From NCBI GenBank assembly GCA_029718625.1, contig CM056380.1, positions 98,940,780-99,004,779 of the forward strand: a stretch of DNA of 64,000 nt, in the 5' to 3' direction. The position numbers and the translations under genes were made by a program. Source of the DNA: Synaphobranchus kaupii (lineage: Eukaryota; Chordata; Actinopteri; Anguilliformes; Synaphobranchidae). This document shows positions 23,062-34,900 of this stretch, piece after piece. Within the stretch, counting starts at the first letter, position 1, and each line of letters opens with the position of its first letter. Below the pieces are notes generated by a model. The model was not told where the DNA came from and did not search any database. It saw nothing but the letters and a program-made list of their open reading frames with translations.

Positions 23062-23232
23062 CCCCCCACCCCCACCCCCCCCGCCCCTTTTTTCCTCTAT
23101 CCCCGACATTACTTTGGGGGTTGGGCGGGGGGGGGGGGGGGGGGGGGGGGTGTTATTTCTTTGAATCGATTGGAGGTCTGTGAGGAGAATGTGATGAAGT
23201 TAATGGGGGGGGGGGGGGGTGGGGGGGGGGGG
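23062..23232. repeat. C-run and three G-runs (G24, G15, G12)
   Basis: C-rich CCCCCCACCCCCACCCCCCC near 23061-23084, then G24 at 23127-23150, G15 at 23205-23219 and G12 at 23221-23232. Strong quadruplex potential on the plus strand. Confidence 0.9.
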
Positions 23233-23652
23233 AGTGTGGAGAAGGGCGGCATTCAATGAATGAGTCTTTTTCTGTGGATTAGCTTAAGGTCACTTCGGCC
23301 ACTGAGCTGAGACATGGTGTTCCCAAAATTTGCCAGAAATAATGCTGCGACATTCTGTGTGTGTACCGATGTGTGCCGCACACAAGTGAATAAAAGGCAG
23401 GTGTAACGCGTGACATCAGTGGAGAATGCGCCTGTTTTTTGCAGAAAAATGGCTGACAGACATTGTCCTTCGTTAAGCCATTTTTTGAATGTTATTCATT
23501 GCCGTGGCACCCTGAGGATAGAGCTTGTTTATATGTTTTACTGAGCTGACTAAAATAATAATTACTGAGATGTGGTATAAAAGTGTTACGCAGAATTTAA
23601 ATGGGATTTATTTTTCTCTGATATTGCTTAAAACCATCCAAAAGCAGTATTA

Positions 23653-24187
23653 CACTGCCTGGCCAAAAAAAAAGTCGCCATTGCACCCGTCATGAATAGT
23701 TCCCACTGTACAAGCCTCTGGAGGCAGTGTTATGATCTGGGGTTGCTTCAATTGGTCAGGTCTAGGCTCAGCAACGTTATGCAGCAAAAAAATGAAGTCA
23801 GCTGAGTACCTGAATGTACTGAATGACCAGGTTATCCCATCAATGGGCATATTACAGGATGACAATGCCAAGATTCATCGGGCTCAAATTGTGAAAGAGC
23901 AGTTCAGGGAGCATGAGGAATCATTTTCACACATGAATTGGCCACCAGAGTCTGACCTTAACCCCATTGAAAGTCTTTGGGATGTGCTGGAGAAGACTTT
24001 ACAGAGTGGTTCGACTCTCCCGTCGTCAATACAAGATCTTGGCCAAAAATGAATGCAACGGAAATAAATGTTGTGACGTTGCATGAGGTTGTCGAAACAA
24101 TGCTATGATGAATGCGCGCCCTAATCAAAGCTAAAGGCGGTCCAACGAAATATTAGAGAGTGCGACTTTTTTTTTGGCCAGGCAGTG
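23653..24187 (+). mobile_element. Tc1-like DD35E MITE, copy 2
   Basis: 535 bp, CACTGCCTGGCCAAAAAA ends, TA at 23651-23652 and 24188-24189. The left terminal repeat passes directly into transposase sequence (CATTGCACCCGTCATG), the same junction as the other two copies. Opposite orientation to copies 1 and 3. Confidence 0.9.
23732..24052 (+). pseudogene. Tc1-like transposase C-terminal half
   Basis: The best preserved of the three: [51 protein letters not shown]. The second Asp and the Glu are separated by 35 residues (DD35E). The first catalytic Asp and the HTH domain are missing, so it cannot be an active transposase. Confidence 0.88.
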
Positions 24188-24189
24188 TA

Positions 24190-25016
24190 TGATCACCAGA
24201 GGCTGACTAAGAGGGTATAAGCCCGAAAGCCTGCATTACTAACAATGAAGTCAAGTTTTAAATGAGCTTAACTGGAATAAAAGTCCATCTACATTTAGAG
24301 CTGCTCAGACTCACACATCAATGCTTGTGCCACAGAAATAAATTGAGACCAGTCAACCTTTGAACTGATTCTCGGCACATGAATGGAAATAGAAATAGGC
24401 TAGATTTCCTCGATACGTATAGTCCTTAAAGTATGCACTGTGTATGCTCTCAATATTTTTTGAGTCACTATATTTCAATGTGCAGTACAATGTCAGGGTT
24501 CACGGTGGAATGCATACAATATAAGTCCAGATTTTCTTTATGGACTTCTTCCTCTGGAACATTTACAGTAAATTAATTCAGGAGGGCAATGCAGGCCACG
24601 TCCAAAAACAATCTACTAGCACTAGACCCGAGAGGCTAACTTTATGACCTACAGCAACGCACAATATTGTTTTTCAAGGTGAAGCGCATGCTGTTGGCTC
24701 TCCCAAGTGTCTTGTTACTAGCAGTGGTCACCTGACCTCTCCAATCTGGACACCGCCGATCTCCCTCATGTTTTATTAACCCACTGGGAAAGTATTTATG
24801 TGCATCCAACACTGCGCTGGCGATATTACACCCCTAATAAGTTGTGGACAAAAAGGTTTTTTATAGATTTTGACCTCAGCCAGGCACTCCAGTTTCAAAC
24901 GCTCCTCTCAGGTTTCCCAGACGACACAGGCAATTAGTGGAGGCTGCGGAAGGGGGAGAGCCTATGCTAATTACCCACAAGCCCAAGAAAAATGATCACT
25001 GCTCAGCCATTTGTGT
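24190..25016. other. No gene recognised
   Basis: About 0.8 kb between two DNA transposon remnants; no coding or repeat structure recognised. Confidence 0.5.
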
Positions 25017-25620
25017 TTATTCATAGAACTGGTACAGAACATAGAGGATGACATACAGATGGTTGACAAATTGAAGGAAAAACCAACATAAAGTGTCTTC
25101 GTAGGGTGTTGGGCCACCACGAGCCGCCAGAACAGCTTCAATGTGCCTTGGCATGGATTCTACCTCTAGTCTAGCATAGATTCTAGTCTTTGGAACTCTA
25201 CTGGAGGAATGGAACACCGTTCTTCCAAAACACACCTCCTCATTTGGTGTTTTGATGATGGCGGTAGAGAGCGCTGTCTAACACGTCGGTCCAAAATCTC
25301 CCATAGGTGTTCAATTTGGTTGAGATCTGGTGACTGCGAAGGCCATAGCATATGATTCACATCATTTGCATACTCATCAAGCCGTCCGGTAACCCCTCGT
25401 GCCCCTGTGGATGGGGGCATTGTCATCCTGGAAGAGACCACTCCCATCAGGATAGAAATGTTTCATCATAGGATAAAGTTGATCACTCAGAATAACTTTA
25501 TTGATTTGCATTGAGCCTTCCCTCTAAGGGGACAAGTGGACCCAAACCTTGCCAGGAACATGCCCTCCACAGCATAACAGAGCCAGCGGCCAGCGGACCC
25601 CTCACTGTAGAGGTTTTTTC
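25017..25620 (-). pseudogene. Tc1-like (DD36E-type) transposase remnant
   Basis: Minus strand, C-terminal part of a Tc1/mariner transposase: FQDDNAPIHRG (about 25437-25405) in one frame, then after a one-base insertion [20 protein letters not shown] and [29 protein letters not shown], a short internal duplication with frame change near 25166-25200, then MPRHIEAVLAARGGPTPYED. Counting across the frameshift gives 36 residues between the second Asp and the Glu. Termini are not clearly delimited. Confidence 0.82.
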
Positions 25621-25644
25621 TTTAATTTGTCACCTGTCTGTAGG

Positions 25645-26171
25645 TACAGTACCAGTCAAAAGTTTGGACACACCTACTCATAGGTTTTTTTTTTTTTACT
25701 GTTTTCCACATTTTAGAATAGTAAAGTCATCAAAACAATGAGATAACACATTAAATTATGCAAACAAATAAAAAAAAGTGTTATATTTTAGATTCTTCAA
25801 AGTAACCACCCTTTGCCTTGATAACGGCTTTGCACATTCTTGCCATTCTCTCAACCAACTTCTGTGGTAAACAGGTATTCCACAGGTAAATAGGTGATGC
25901 TATCATGACTCTGTATAAAAGGATATCGAAAGACTCTTGATACCTTATTTCCAGGTAGAATGTGCAAAGCTGTTATCAAGGCAAAGGGTGGCTACTTTGA
26001 AGAATCTAAAATATAAGACGTTTTTTATTTGTTTTGGGTCTTTGCATAATTCCATTTGTGTTATCTGATAGTGTTGATGTCTTTACTATTCTAAAATGTG
26101 GAAAACAGTAAAAATAACGAAAAAAAAACTTTCTACGAGTAGGTGTGTCCAAACTTTTGACTGGTACTGTA
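25645..26171. mobile_element. Fold-back Tc1 element with two transposase 3' ends
   Basis: TA plus CAGTACCAGTCAAAAGTTTG at the left and its inverse at the right. The two arms, 25645-25840 and 25957-26171, are long inverted repeats. Each carries the last codons of a Tc1 transposase (KGGYFEESKI on plus near 25980). The 116-bp centre contains a TATAAAAGG motif at 25914-25922 shared with other elements in the window. Non-autonomous. Confidence 0.88.
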
Positions 26172-28579
26172 CATGTTGATTGATATCTTCAGTAGTGTGG
26201 GAGTCTGGAGATATTTTTAACCATCGTGCTGTAGTAATTAATTTGCACTTATAACTGATAAGAGGTGTGAATTAATTCATTGCTTTGAGAAAGGTTATAT
26301 CCTGGCACGTGCACAAATAGACGCCAACACATGCCCCTGCCCTCAGACAGAAAAATTGCCCTTTTGGCTGTGGAGATTTTTTTTAAAACAAAGGTGCCCT
26401 TTACGATCGCAATTGCTTCCCCCAAAAACACCTGGCATACAGAGCCTGCGTGACTTCTGCTTGTACGCCTTCCCTTTTAGAGACTGAATATTAGGTAAGA
26501 TACAGTATATGAACTCAGCTTTGACAGATTCCCTCCGGGCAGGTTACAAAAAATCCAGAAACTCAGGATGTGACATTTAACAGACATCTTTAAAAGTCTG
26601 CCATCAGACACTAAGCGCTTGTAAAATACAAAGCGTTCCCTTTTCAGGCGTACGGGATCTGAAAAACAGAACAGGCAGTCCTGTAGCAAGTCTCTCTGTT
26701 ACCTACTGTTACACCACATGACAAAAGCCCAAGGTTCCGTACTTGCATAAATCCCAGAATTGCTGTTATGCTTTGTGTGGGCCGTGAGGGAAATGGCTTT
26801 TTTTTTCGTCTTGGCAGTCTTATTACTGTTCATTACTTATTTATGAAATGAGAAATTCATTCTTTAAAAGGATGTACCACAAGCACAGTATAACCTGATA
26901 TTGTAGACAAAAGATATATTGTAAAGGAATGGATATCTGCAAATGGCTGGACCATCTGTGCATACTAGCATTTATTTAAATCTTTAAAAGACTGAGAAAT
27001 AATAACAGGACTGTCGAGTGATGATCCTACTAAAGCATCCTGACTGTGCCAGTCCAACTGCAGGGCAATATACTGTATATTGTCCATAGCATCAGCCAGG
27101 GAGGGAGAGTGTTTAAATGAGTGTTCGAATGTGTTTTGGCATTCCAAATTGGGAGAAATTAATATTTATATCAAAATAACAAATAGTAAACCAGTCATAA
27201 CCTTTTTAACATATTTATTTATTTTTGTGAAAAATAGAAAATATCTGGAAATAATGGTTGCATTTTTTTGGTGTATTGGAGTGCAGGATTGTCGACAGCA
27301 ATACTTTATTTTTCCCATAAAATTTTTAACTGCACATTTAGCCATAACATTAATTTAACAAATGTGTTAAAATATAGTCATTACAACAAACAATTAAAAT
27401 AGTAAACCTCTTGATGAATTCCAAAGACAGCAGTGTTAGATTTTAAGTGCGAAGGACTGGGCCTTTTGGGTAACACTGCCATCTAATGGACATGTTTGTC
27501 TGCTGTCAAAAATCACAGAATGCAAAATGAATTTAATTAATTATGCATGCCAGTACTTGTTATTGTGAAAGTTAAAACAACTGTTCTACTTAAAATATAT
27601 TCAATTTATTTTTTACATCTGCAGTCTTAAAATTGGAAAAAAAAAGGCAGTATAAAATTGGAAATATTTTTTGTTCCTTTATTAATTGTAGATTTACAAC
27701 TGGCATACAGTCTGTAACAGAAAGGCAAAATGATTGCTAGTTGAATATTTAATCAGATTATGACTCAAATTTGGATGAAATCAATCATTTGGCAATCAAT
27801 CACATGTGGTTTTACTTTGATACAATGGTGAATCAGACCTAGGTTTATAATTCAGTATTTACCAGGCATTATGTGATAAATGCTATGTTTAACCCATGTG
27901 AAACCAAAAGTGCGTCTGGGACAAAAAGAGTGGCTTTTGGTTCTAGCTTCCACACCAGGTCTCTGGGTGATTTAAAAAGTTCTCTAGGCTATCTTAGGAC
28001 AGGACACCTTTGAATTCCCCATGGTGTCTTGTGCCATCATTGTTGTCCAAAGATGGGCTCTGTCCTATTTTCACAGTGACCTCACTGCAGGGGTTAACTA
28101 AACCAGATCGAGACTCCTGCTAGTGTTGGACTCCCTTCAATAGTCTTGGCAACATGTCTTAACAAAGAGCATGTAGCTAACTGGTCCATACACAGAAAAT
28201 AGACATATCATATGCATCCCTTATTTTTATGACAATAAACTTTACTTTGCTATTGGCTACAAGTTGAATTCAAAATTGCAGAATTTTTAATGAGATAAAA
28301 TAAGTCTTGAATGTGGTGTGGTGTGACCATGCAGTCAGGCATGGTTTTCTTTTGTACGTACCGAAGCATCTGTTCAATGGGACCATATGGAGATAGGATT
28401 AAACACCGAGAGCTACAGTAAGCATTTCATCCAACAGCAATACTGAAAAAAAGGGGTGGGGGTGGTACAGTGGGATTACTTGTTAGTGTTATCCTACGGC
28501 AGTCAAGCCAAATATTTTTCATGAGAAATTTAAGCAAATAGCTAATTTTGTAATAAACGAAGCCCTGGAACAGGTACGC
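26172..28579. other. AT-rich intergenic DNA, no gene recognised
   Basis: No exon, RNA gene or named repeat could be supported in this 2.4 kb. Confidence 0.55.
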
Positions 28580-28930
28580 GTGCGTTAACTAGAAACGGTA
28601 AGTGACAACTGACGTGTTCTTGCTCCACGAGTGCGGAGGAATTTTAATGAGGACGTATCTGAGCACGCAATCGTGGCGCCATCTGCTTCCGCGGGCGTGC
28701 AGCTGGGCCCAGTCACGCTGCGAATGGTAAGAGAAGGATGCTGAGTCACGTGACCGCGCGCTGGCAGGTGGACTCTGGCTGGGTTTCAGGTATTTCTTCT
28801 CCCCTCGAACTCCCACTCAGTCGTGCCTCTGCGCTGGCTGTGCGCTCCAATTGAACTATAGCGCCTTCCCCGCGCGGGGATCATACCCGCCCAGCCGGCC
28901 GTGTGCTCGTTTCAGTCCGACAGCTCTTCG
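28580..28930. promoter_or_regulatory. GC/CpG-rich segment with E-box, AP-1 and YY1-like motifs
   Basis: A GC-rich island in AT-rich surroundings, with several CGCG words (CCGCGCGCTGG, CCCCGCGCGGGG). Motifs: TGAGTCA overlapping AGTCACGTGACC (28742-28755) and GGCGCCATCTGC. Could be a distal promoter or 5' noncoding exon, possibly of FAM107 (7.3 kb upstream of exon 1), but no transcript evidence is visible. Confidence 0.35.
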
Positions 28931-31900
28931 GGAATCTGCTCCTCGTTTTGGAAAATCCTCCATCGAGGTTGAACGCATTTATAAGCTGCCTGCACATTAA
29001 TTGGCACAGTTGATGGAAATAAGATGCACTGTTTAGTACACACCGGTCCACTCTGTTGTCATTGGATTTTCCTTTTGGGGAAGGTTCTGTATAATGACGG
29101 TTAATTCTCTAGCTAGGTTTTATCGCTCTTCTTTTAATTTTTGTGGAAATGTACAGTCCCATACATATCCCTCTTTTTTAAAGCTATACTGTACAATCAA
29201 CAATTGACCAATATGCACTGCAATGGCACTCTCAATTATCATTACCCTGTTATTGCAAAAGATGCTTAGCAGAGAAAACCAAGCCAACAGAGACAGCTGC
29301 CTGTTTTATTTATTTGGACGTGTTACCTTTTTAAATATTTGTCATATTTGTTGGATTTTTTTGGTAATTTAGCCCAGCATATGCAGGCAAACCCAGAGGT
29401 GCATGAACATGTTGCTGTCTGCACTGTTGATATGCTACTTATTGCATGTAACATTTGTGCAACATTTTCCTCTGCTTTTTCATTTACTAAAGTTAATATA
29501 ATAGTTTAAGGTAAAATTGCAGTGTGTGGGCAGCACATACTTCTCTTTATTAAAATTAATATCCAATGTGTTTGTACTGGCCCATGAAAACAACACAATG
29601 GGGCTTTGTTTCAGGATTGTTTTTTAAAGTAATATTTTTCCACCACCTGGACAGAGTAGCCCATGGCTATGAAACTACAAATTTATCTCTGATCTGACAG
29701 AGATAACTGGAATATTCTTTCTTCTCCCCTGATTAATATGTTTGTAAATTTTGCTGTTCACACTATACGTACTCTAAATACTTCCACCCATTCCTTGGAA
29801 TGAGAGTACATAGTTTCTATAGCTGTAATAATTATTTATTTATTTTTATGGCAAATGCTGTTCTTTACCAATCACTAAAAAGACAGAGTCAATCTAAAAG
29901 TCACATAAAAGCTCTGCTTGATTCAGATTTGAGAGCAGACCTCTTAGACCCAATGGTCTGTGACATGATATCCCTGAGTGTATTACCTCAAAGCACTTCC
30001 ATGTCTTCAGATTTCTGTGTACACTGTCCCCTGTGTCTCTGAAACATGTTCGGTTAAGGTATCCAGTACTACCAGAGGTGGCTCCTGTGTGTGGAAACTG
30101 GTTGTAGACATGCTGGTCATCTTTAAAAGCTTTTGGAGCCAGATCTCATGCCAAAGTCAGACCAAAAGCCACTTTATAGTATTTATATATAAGGTTTGTA
30201 TCCAGTGTTTACAATGACGTGATTTAAGCAACCGTTGCTTTAGCTATTAACTACTGATATGTGAGTTCTCTCTTTTTGTTTATTGCTGAATTGAAATCAC
30301 ATACTAGTGTGATTTGGTCATTTTGGAATGATTAATTATCGAAGCTACTGAGACATTGAGTCTGGGCAGAATTTTCTAGAAGAGTCCACTGTTTGCTGCT
30401 TTGGGACTTCCTGCAGAAGGGATGGCTTTGTGCACTTCACCTTGCAATGCAGCAGCCCGTGTAATAGCGGTTGACTTCAGTATCAACCTGGGGAAAATTT
30501 AAATATAAAATTTGATGTCGGTATTTCATGCATTTTTAGCGAAGTTGGGGGGGTCCTCATATGTCCAGCGGGTGTGTGTTGGGCGGGCCCTTTTTAAAAC
30601 ATTGAGGAGAATTTTGTGGCAAATGTTACAAGACAGCGCTCTTATTAGACTGCGAATCTAAACAAACAAGCTGAATATAGGTTTTTTTTTTTTCAGGGGG
30701 AGGGGGGGTCACTAATGGAGTGAAATCACATCCTTCACCTGCACGGTAACAATGAGGGTCTCTTTGAGGAGCGGCTGAATGCCCCTCTCTTTCCCAGGAT
30801 CCAGGCTATCCGGAGGCAGCTCTGATTACCCGGCCGCCAGGGACTACTGCACCGCATAAGAAACAGGAGCCCTTGATCTGCCTGCACTTCCCTGGGACCT
30901 AGCTCCTCCGATTCTGATCGATGCCTTAGATGTCACGTTTTCCCGTATTCTTCCTGGAAATGGCAGTAGATCTGTTTGGAGGATCCCCACACATCTCCTG
31001 GCCTGTTGTCGTTCGAAGAACATCGTTCAAACCGGGTGGCATCTCAGGCGGTAACACAGTGGCTCTAACAAAACTAGTGTCTCTCGCTGTATCCATTCTT
31101 TTCTCTTGTATGGCCCTGTCTAGAAAATCTCACTCTCACAGTCAGAACAAAACTGACCCCAAGTGTTAATTTATTTTGCGGAGTGGTGTAATGCTTTCTC
31201 AGACTATTTTCCCTGTGGTGTGGCAGGTTTGACGGAGAGGAATACATTATGATTGTGGCCATATTGATTGAGGTGGATGTTGTCTGTTCTGGATGCAGTG
31301 TGCTGTAATGCATATCAGCACTTTCAGGCGTGCTAATCATTCCACATGTACTCTCCCCGTGCACCTCCAGACATGATTGTGATTGCTCTTGTTTGATGTC
31401 TGGGCCATCTGTACATCCGTGCGTGCGTGCGTGCGTCAGCCTTGAAAAGAGTCTTTGTACATTAATTTAGCTTTCCTGCCAGGTATGATTTCTGTTGTTC
31501 CCAGTCATTACTCCGCACGTGTCCTTACTCCAGTGATTTCAGCTACAAAAGAACAGAAAGGTGATGTGTTGTGGGTTCGCTCGTCTGCAAGGGCAGTGGA
31601 TTAGCCTTCTGAATGATCAGTGACTCAGTGCGACAAAATCTTTGCCTCTGCCTTTTTGCCTCACTAGTTTAACATATTAGAGCTTTTGGAATATAAGGGG
31701 GGCTTTTGTTTCACCGCTGTACATAGACATTTATGTATCATTTTTCCTGGAGGGCTGTTGCTTATTGCACGGTCTGGGACCCAGCCTACCTTAGCACTAC
31801 CTTAGCAATCGGGGCACTTGGGGCATCTTCTGTCCCCTTGGTCTGTTTACCGATCTTCTGATCGCAAACAATAGTGCATAGGCCGTTCTGCCCCAGTTCT

Positions 31901-34900
31901 CTGCACAACACAGTTGTCGAGTAAATCATTGCAAACTGCTGCTTGCGTAATGTTTCGCTTTCTTTTGGGCCGTGATGCACTGTGAGTGCAGACACTGCTG
32001 TTGCTGATGGTTTCTGTGTTGTCGACTTCACTATAATGCCACAAATGTGTTAAAGAGAAAGGGAGTGCTTTTATTTCCCGTCCCTGATATTGGATGGGCC
32101 TTTTATGAAGGTTGAAAATATTGTTTATTGTTATTACCCTGCTGTCCTCGAAGCCTTAAGTATTTTTTTGTATCGCAAAGGAATGTTTTCCTTTTGTTTT
32201 GTTTTTGAAAATCTGAAACGGTGTCAAACTCACTGGAGGGCTGCGGTGTCTGCGGGTGATTTCCTTTCAGTCAACAGCCAGTCAAGGCCTTGAGAACAAG
32301 GTGCGTGATGTTAAGCTTGTCATACCTCAAAATATTTAACTTCCTGTACATTTTCCAAAATGAAAAAAAGCTGAATTAGATGTGGATCAATTACATAGCT
32401 CTACATAGCACCTGGCTGGTTAGGGAGCCTGTACAAATCTCCTCAGACGACCCAGTTATCATAAACTAATAAAATGTTTTAACATTAACAACTGCATATG
32501 ACTATCAAATTTAATCTCGACTATATCATTAATGACTAAGTGGAAGGCCTTTGGGGTGATGCAGAACTGGTGTTGCCCAGTGAAGGAGGACATTAGGCAG
32601 CAATGTAATCCCCCACTTCAGTGCTGAATAGCAACCCACTTTGCACATCTGGCATGCCAAGGAACTGCCTGCGCAAGCTGTAATGTAGTTACATGCCTAC
32701 AGTACATTTGTCAACAGTGTCCAAATAAAAAGGAGGAAGTGACATCATAATATAGGTGTATTGTCTTGTTCTGGCAGCTGTGGTTAATTCCACCAGAAAT
32801 CCATACCTTAACCCTTAAATTTAAATTAAATTTAAACCCTTAAATTGCCTTAGGGCTCTTAAATCTCCCAGCCAGCACAGGAAGTGACATCGTGTTAAAG
32901 CAGTCCTTTGCCCTTACCATATTACCTGATCGCACAGTGGGCTAACACCTTGGCTCTCATCTCTCTGACAGCTTTCTCACCTCTGCGGGATCATGCTTGT
33001 CATTGTTTCAATGTGACAGGGTGTCCACCTAGCAGTCTAGCAGGCACCTCGCTGCCTCTGTGAAGCTGCGATTCATACTGCCTCTGTGGTGGATTAAATA
33101 CAACCATGAGTCATTGCTTTGTGAAAAGAGCTGCTGATTTGCCCGTCTCTACTATGATGTCGGCACTCGTGCGGAAAGCCATAAACACCATCACCAACAG
33201 TTGGCTCTGTTAATCATAAAGCTCAAAAGCCACCATCCATCTACACTTCCTGTTTGTTGTCCAGTATGAATCAGATTCAGCAAAAAATTATTTCCTCCCT
33301 CACCTTACCATGTCACCGCCTCCCAACTCCTCTAAGTGTGCTGGAAGGGATTCTTGTGTTTCCCACGCAAAGCACTGAAATAGTGTGTCGTACAATCGCC
33401 TTGTTTCATTTTGATTTAAAGTAATACACCCCGACAATACAGAGCCTCATCTCAAGTCTCACGGAGTCTTAGTTACGGCAATAATTTATCAGATATTTTA
33501 ATAAGGGTCTAAAGAACACAAGGGTAGGAAAAAAATATGAACCTAAAAATGTAACGTCATTGAAAATGACTACCATCCATTTTATGCACAAATGTGTTTC
33601 CCACACATGAGAGGAATAAAGGTGGCTTTGCCCAGTGCGATATGTACAAAGTCAACCATTAGTCAGTGTTTTAGGGAGTCAGTCTCTGGTGTGAACAGTG
33701 ACCAGAGGAGGAAAGCCAGCTCTTCAGCACCAGCAATTCAGCAGGTCTGATGCCGTTGGGTATGAAAGAGGGGTCCGATTTGCTTTCCAAACCCTTCAAA
33801 CTGCTGTTTAGCTGCCAGTGTATGGGACCCAGAGGCAGGCACGCAAGGCCTTGCCGCCTGGGACATGTGAAGAGCCTCGAGGCAGTGGCTCAAAATGTCT
33901 GTTTCCTCCTGTCATGCACAGAGCCAGGGCTGATTCAGTGAGGGACGTCTACTTTCAGTGACAACCCAGTATACGCTGATGTAACGACCCAGTGGGAGAA
34001 TCACATGGCAGGCGAGTTAGCAGTAGACTGCAGGATGATAAAAGCAGCCAGTGTTTACAATCCCCCCCCCCCCAAGAGGATTTCTTAGTGATCGGCTATC
34101 CCCAGACACATCAATCATTCAACACTTGTGGTTTCGAAGTTAAATTAACACAGAAGAAGTAATTATTTTTAACGGTTCATTGGATAATTTGTCGAGGATT
34201 TTCTCTGATTGCCTTAATCTCTCTCAGTAGGTCTTTGGCGCAGAAGACTTTAACTCAACTTGACATCCCATAAAGCAGTGGGCCAATCGTGTCTAAACAG
34301 AAACACTTTGCCACAAATAGAGCCCTTAACTTTCTAAATAGAGAAACAAGAAACCAAGTAGGAATGTGTCCCTATTCTCTCTGTCCCCACTGTGCCTGTA
34401 GCCAAATCAGAACGCTATGGTGTAATCTATTCATCTGCCAGAGATCATGTGCAGTTTATCAGTCAGCTATAGGCTGAGTGCAATGGTTAAATACCCTACA
34501 AATGCATGCTCAACCAGAAGAGTGTGGGGGAAGTCTGCCTCAGAGAGCTGAAATATCAATTTAATCATGCCTGTTACTTGTTTTCTGAACTGTGGACTAT
34601 TATGCAATCTGGAATTGATTTTAAAAAATGAAAGAAAACATATTATTTAAAAAAAACACTTTTCAGAAGGGAGTGCCAGACCTTTAGAATTATTTTAACA
34701 TAGCTTTGTGGAGATTGTTTTTTATCTTTATTTTTTATTTGGCTTCAAAAGAACAAAGAAGGCAGGCATTCCTGACATTTATCTAAGCACCCAAATTTAA
34801 AAAACGAGGAAGTTGAAAGCCAAATAGTTTTTCTTCCCCATGGCTTCTCCTTTAATGTGAAAGAAAGTGTTGTGTTGGGTGAATTGGTATCAGCACAGCA

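Larger units (their letters stand above)
21374..23652. other. Upstream of FAM107 exon 1; simple repeats, no gene recognised
   Basis: No supported exon. Contains a (CCT)n tract and G-run cluster (listed separately) and a T/G run near 22206-22227. Confidence 0.55.

Noticed and set aside
22786..23109. Arginine-run and proline-run frames around 22.8 kb
   Set aside because: Products of the (CCT)n microsatellite read in different frames.
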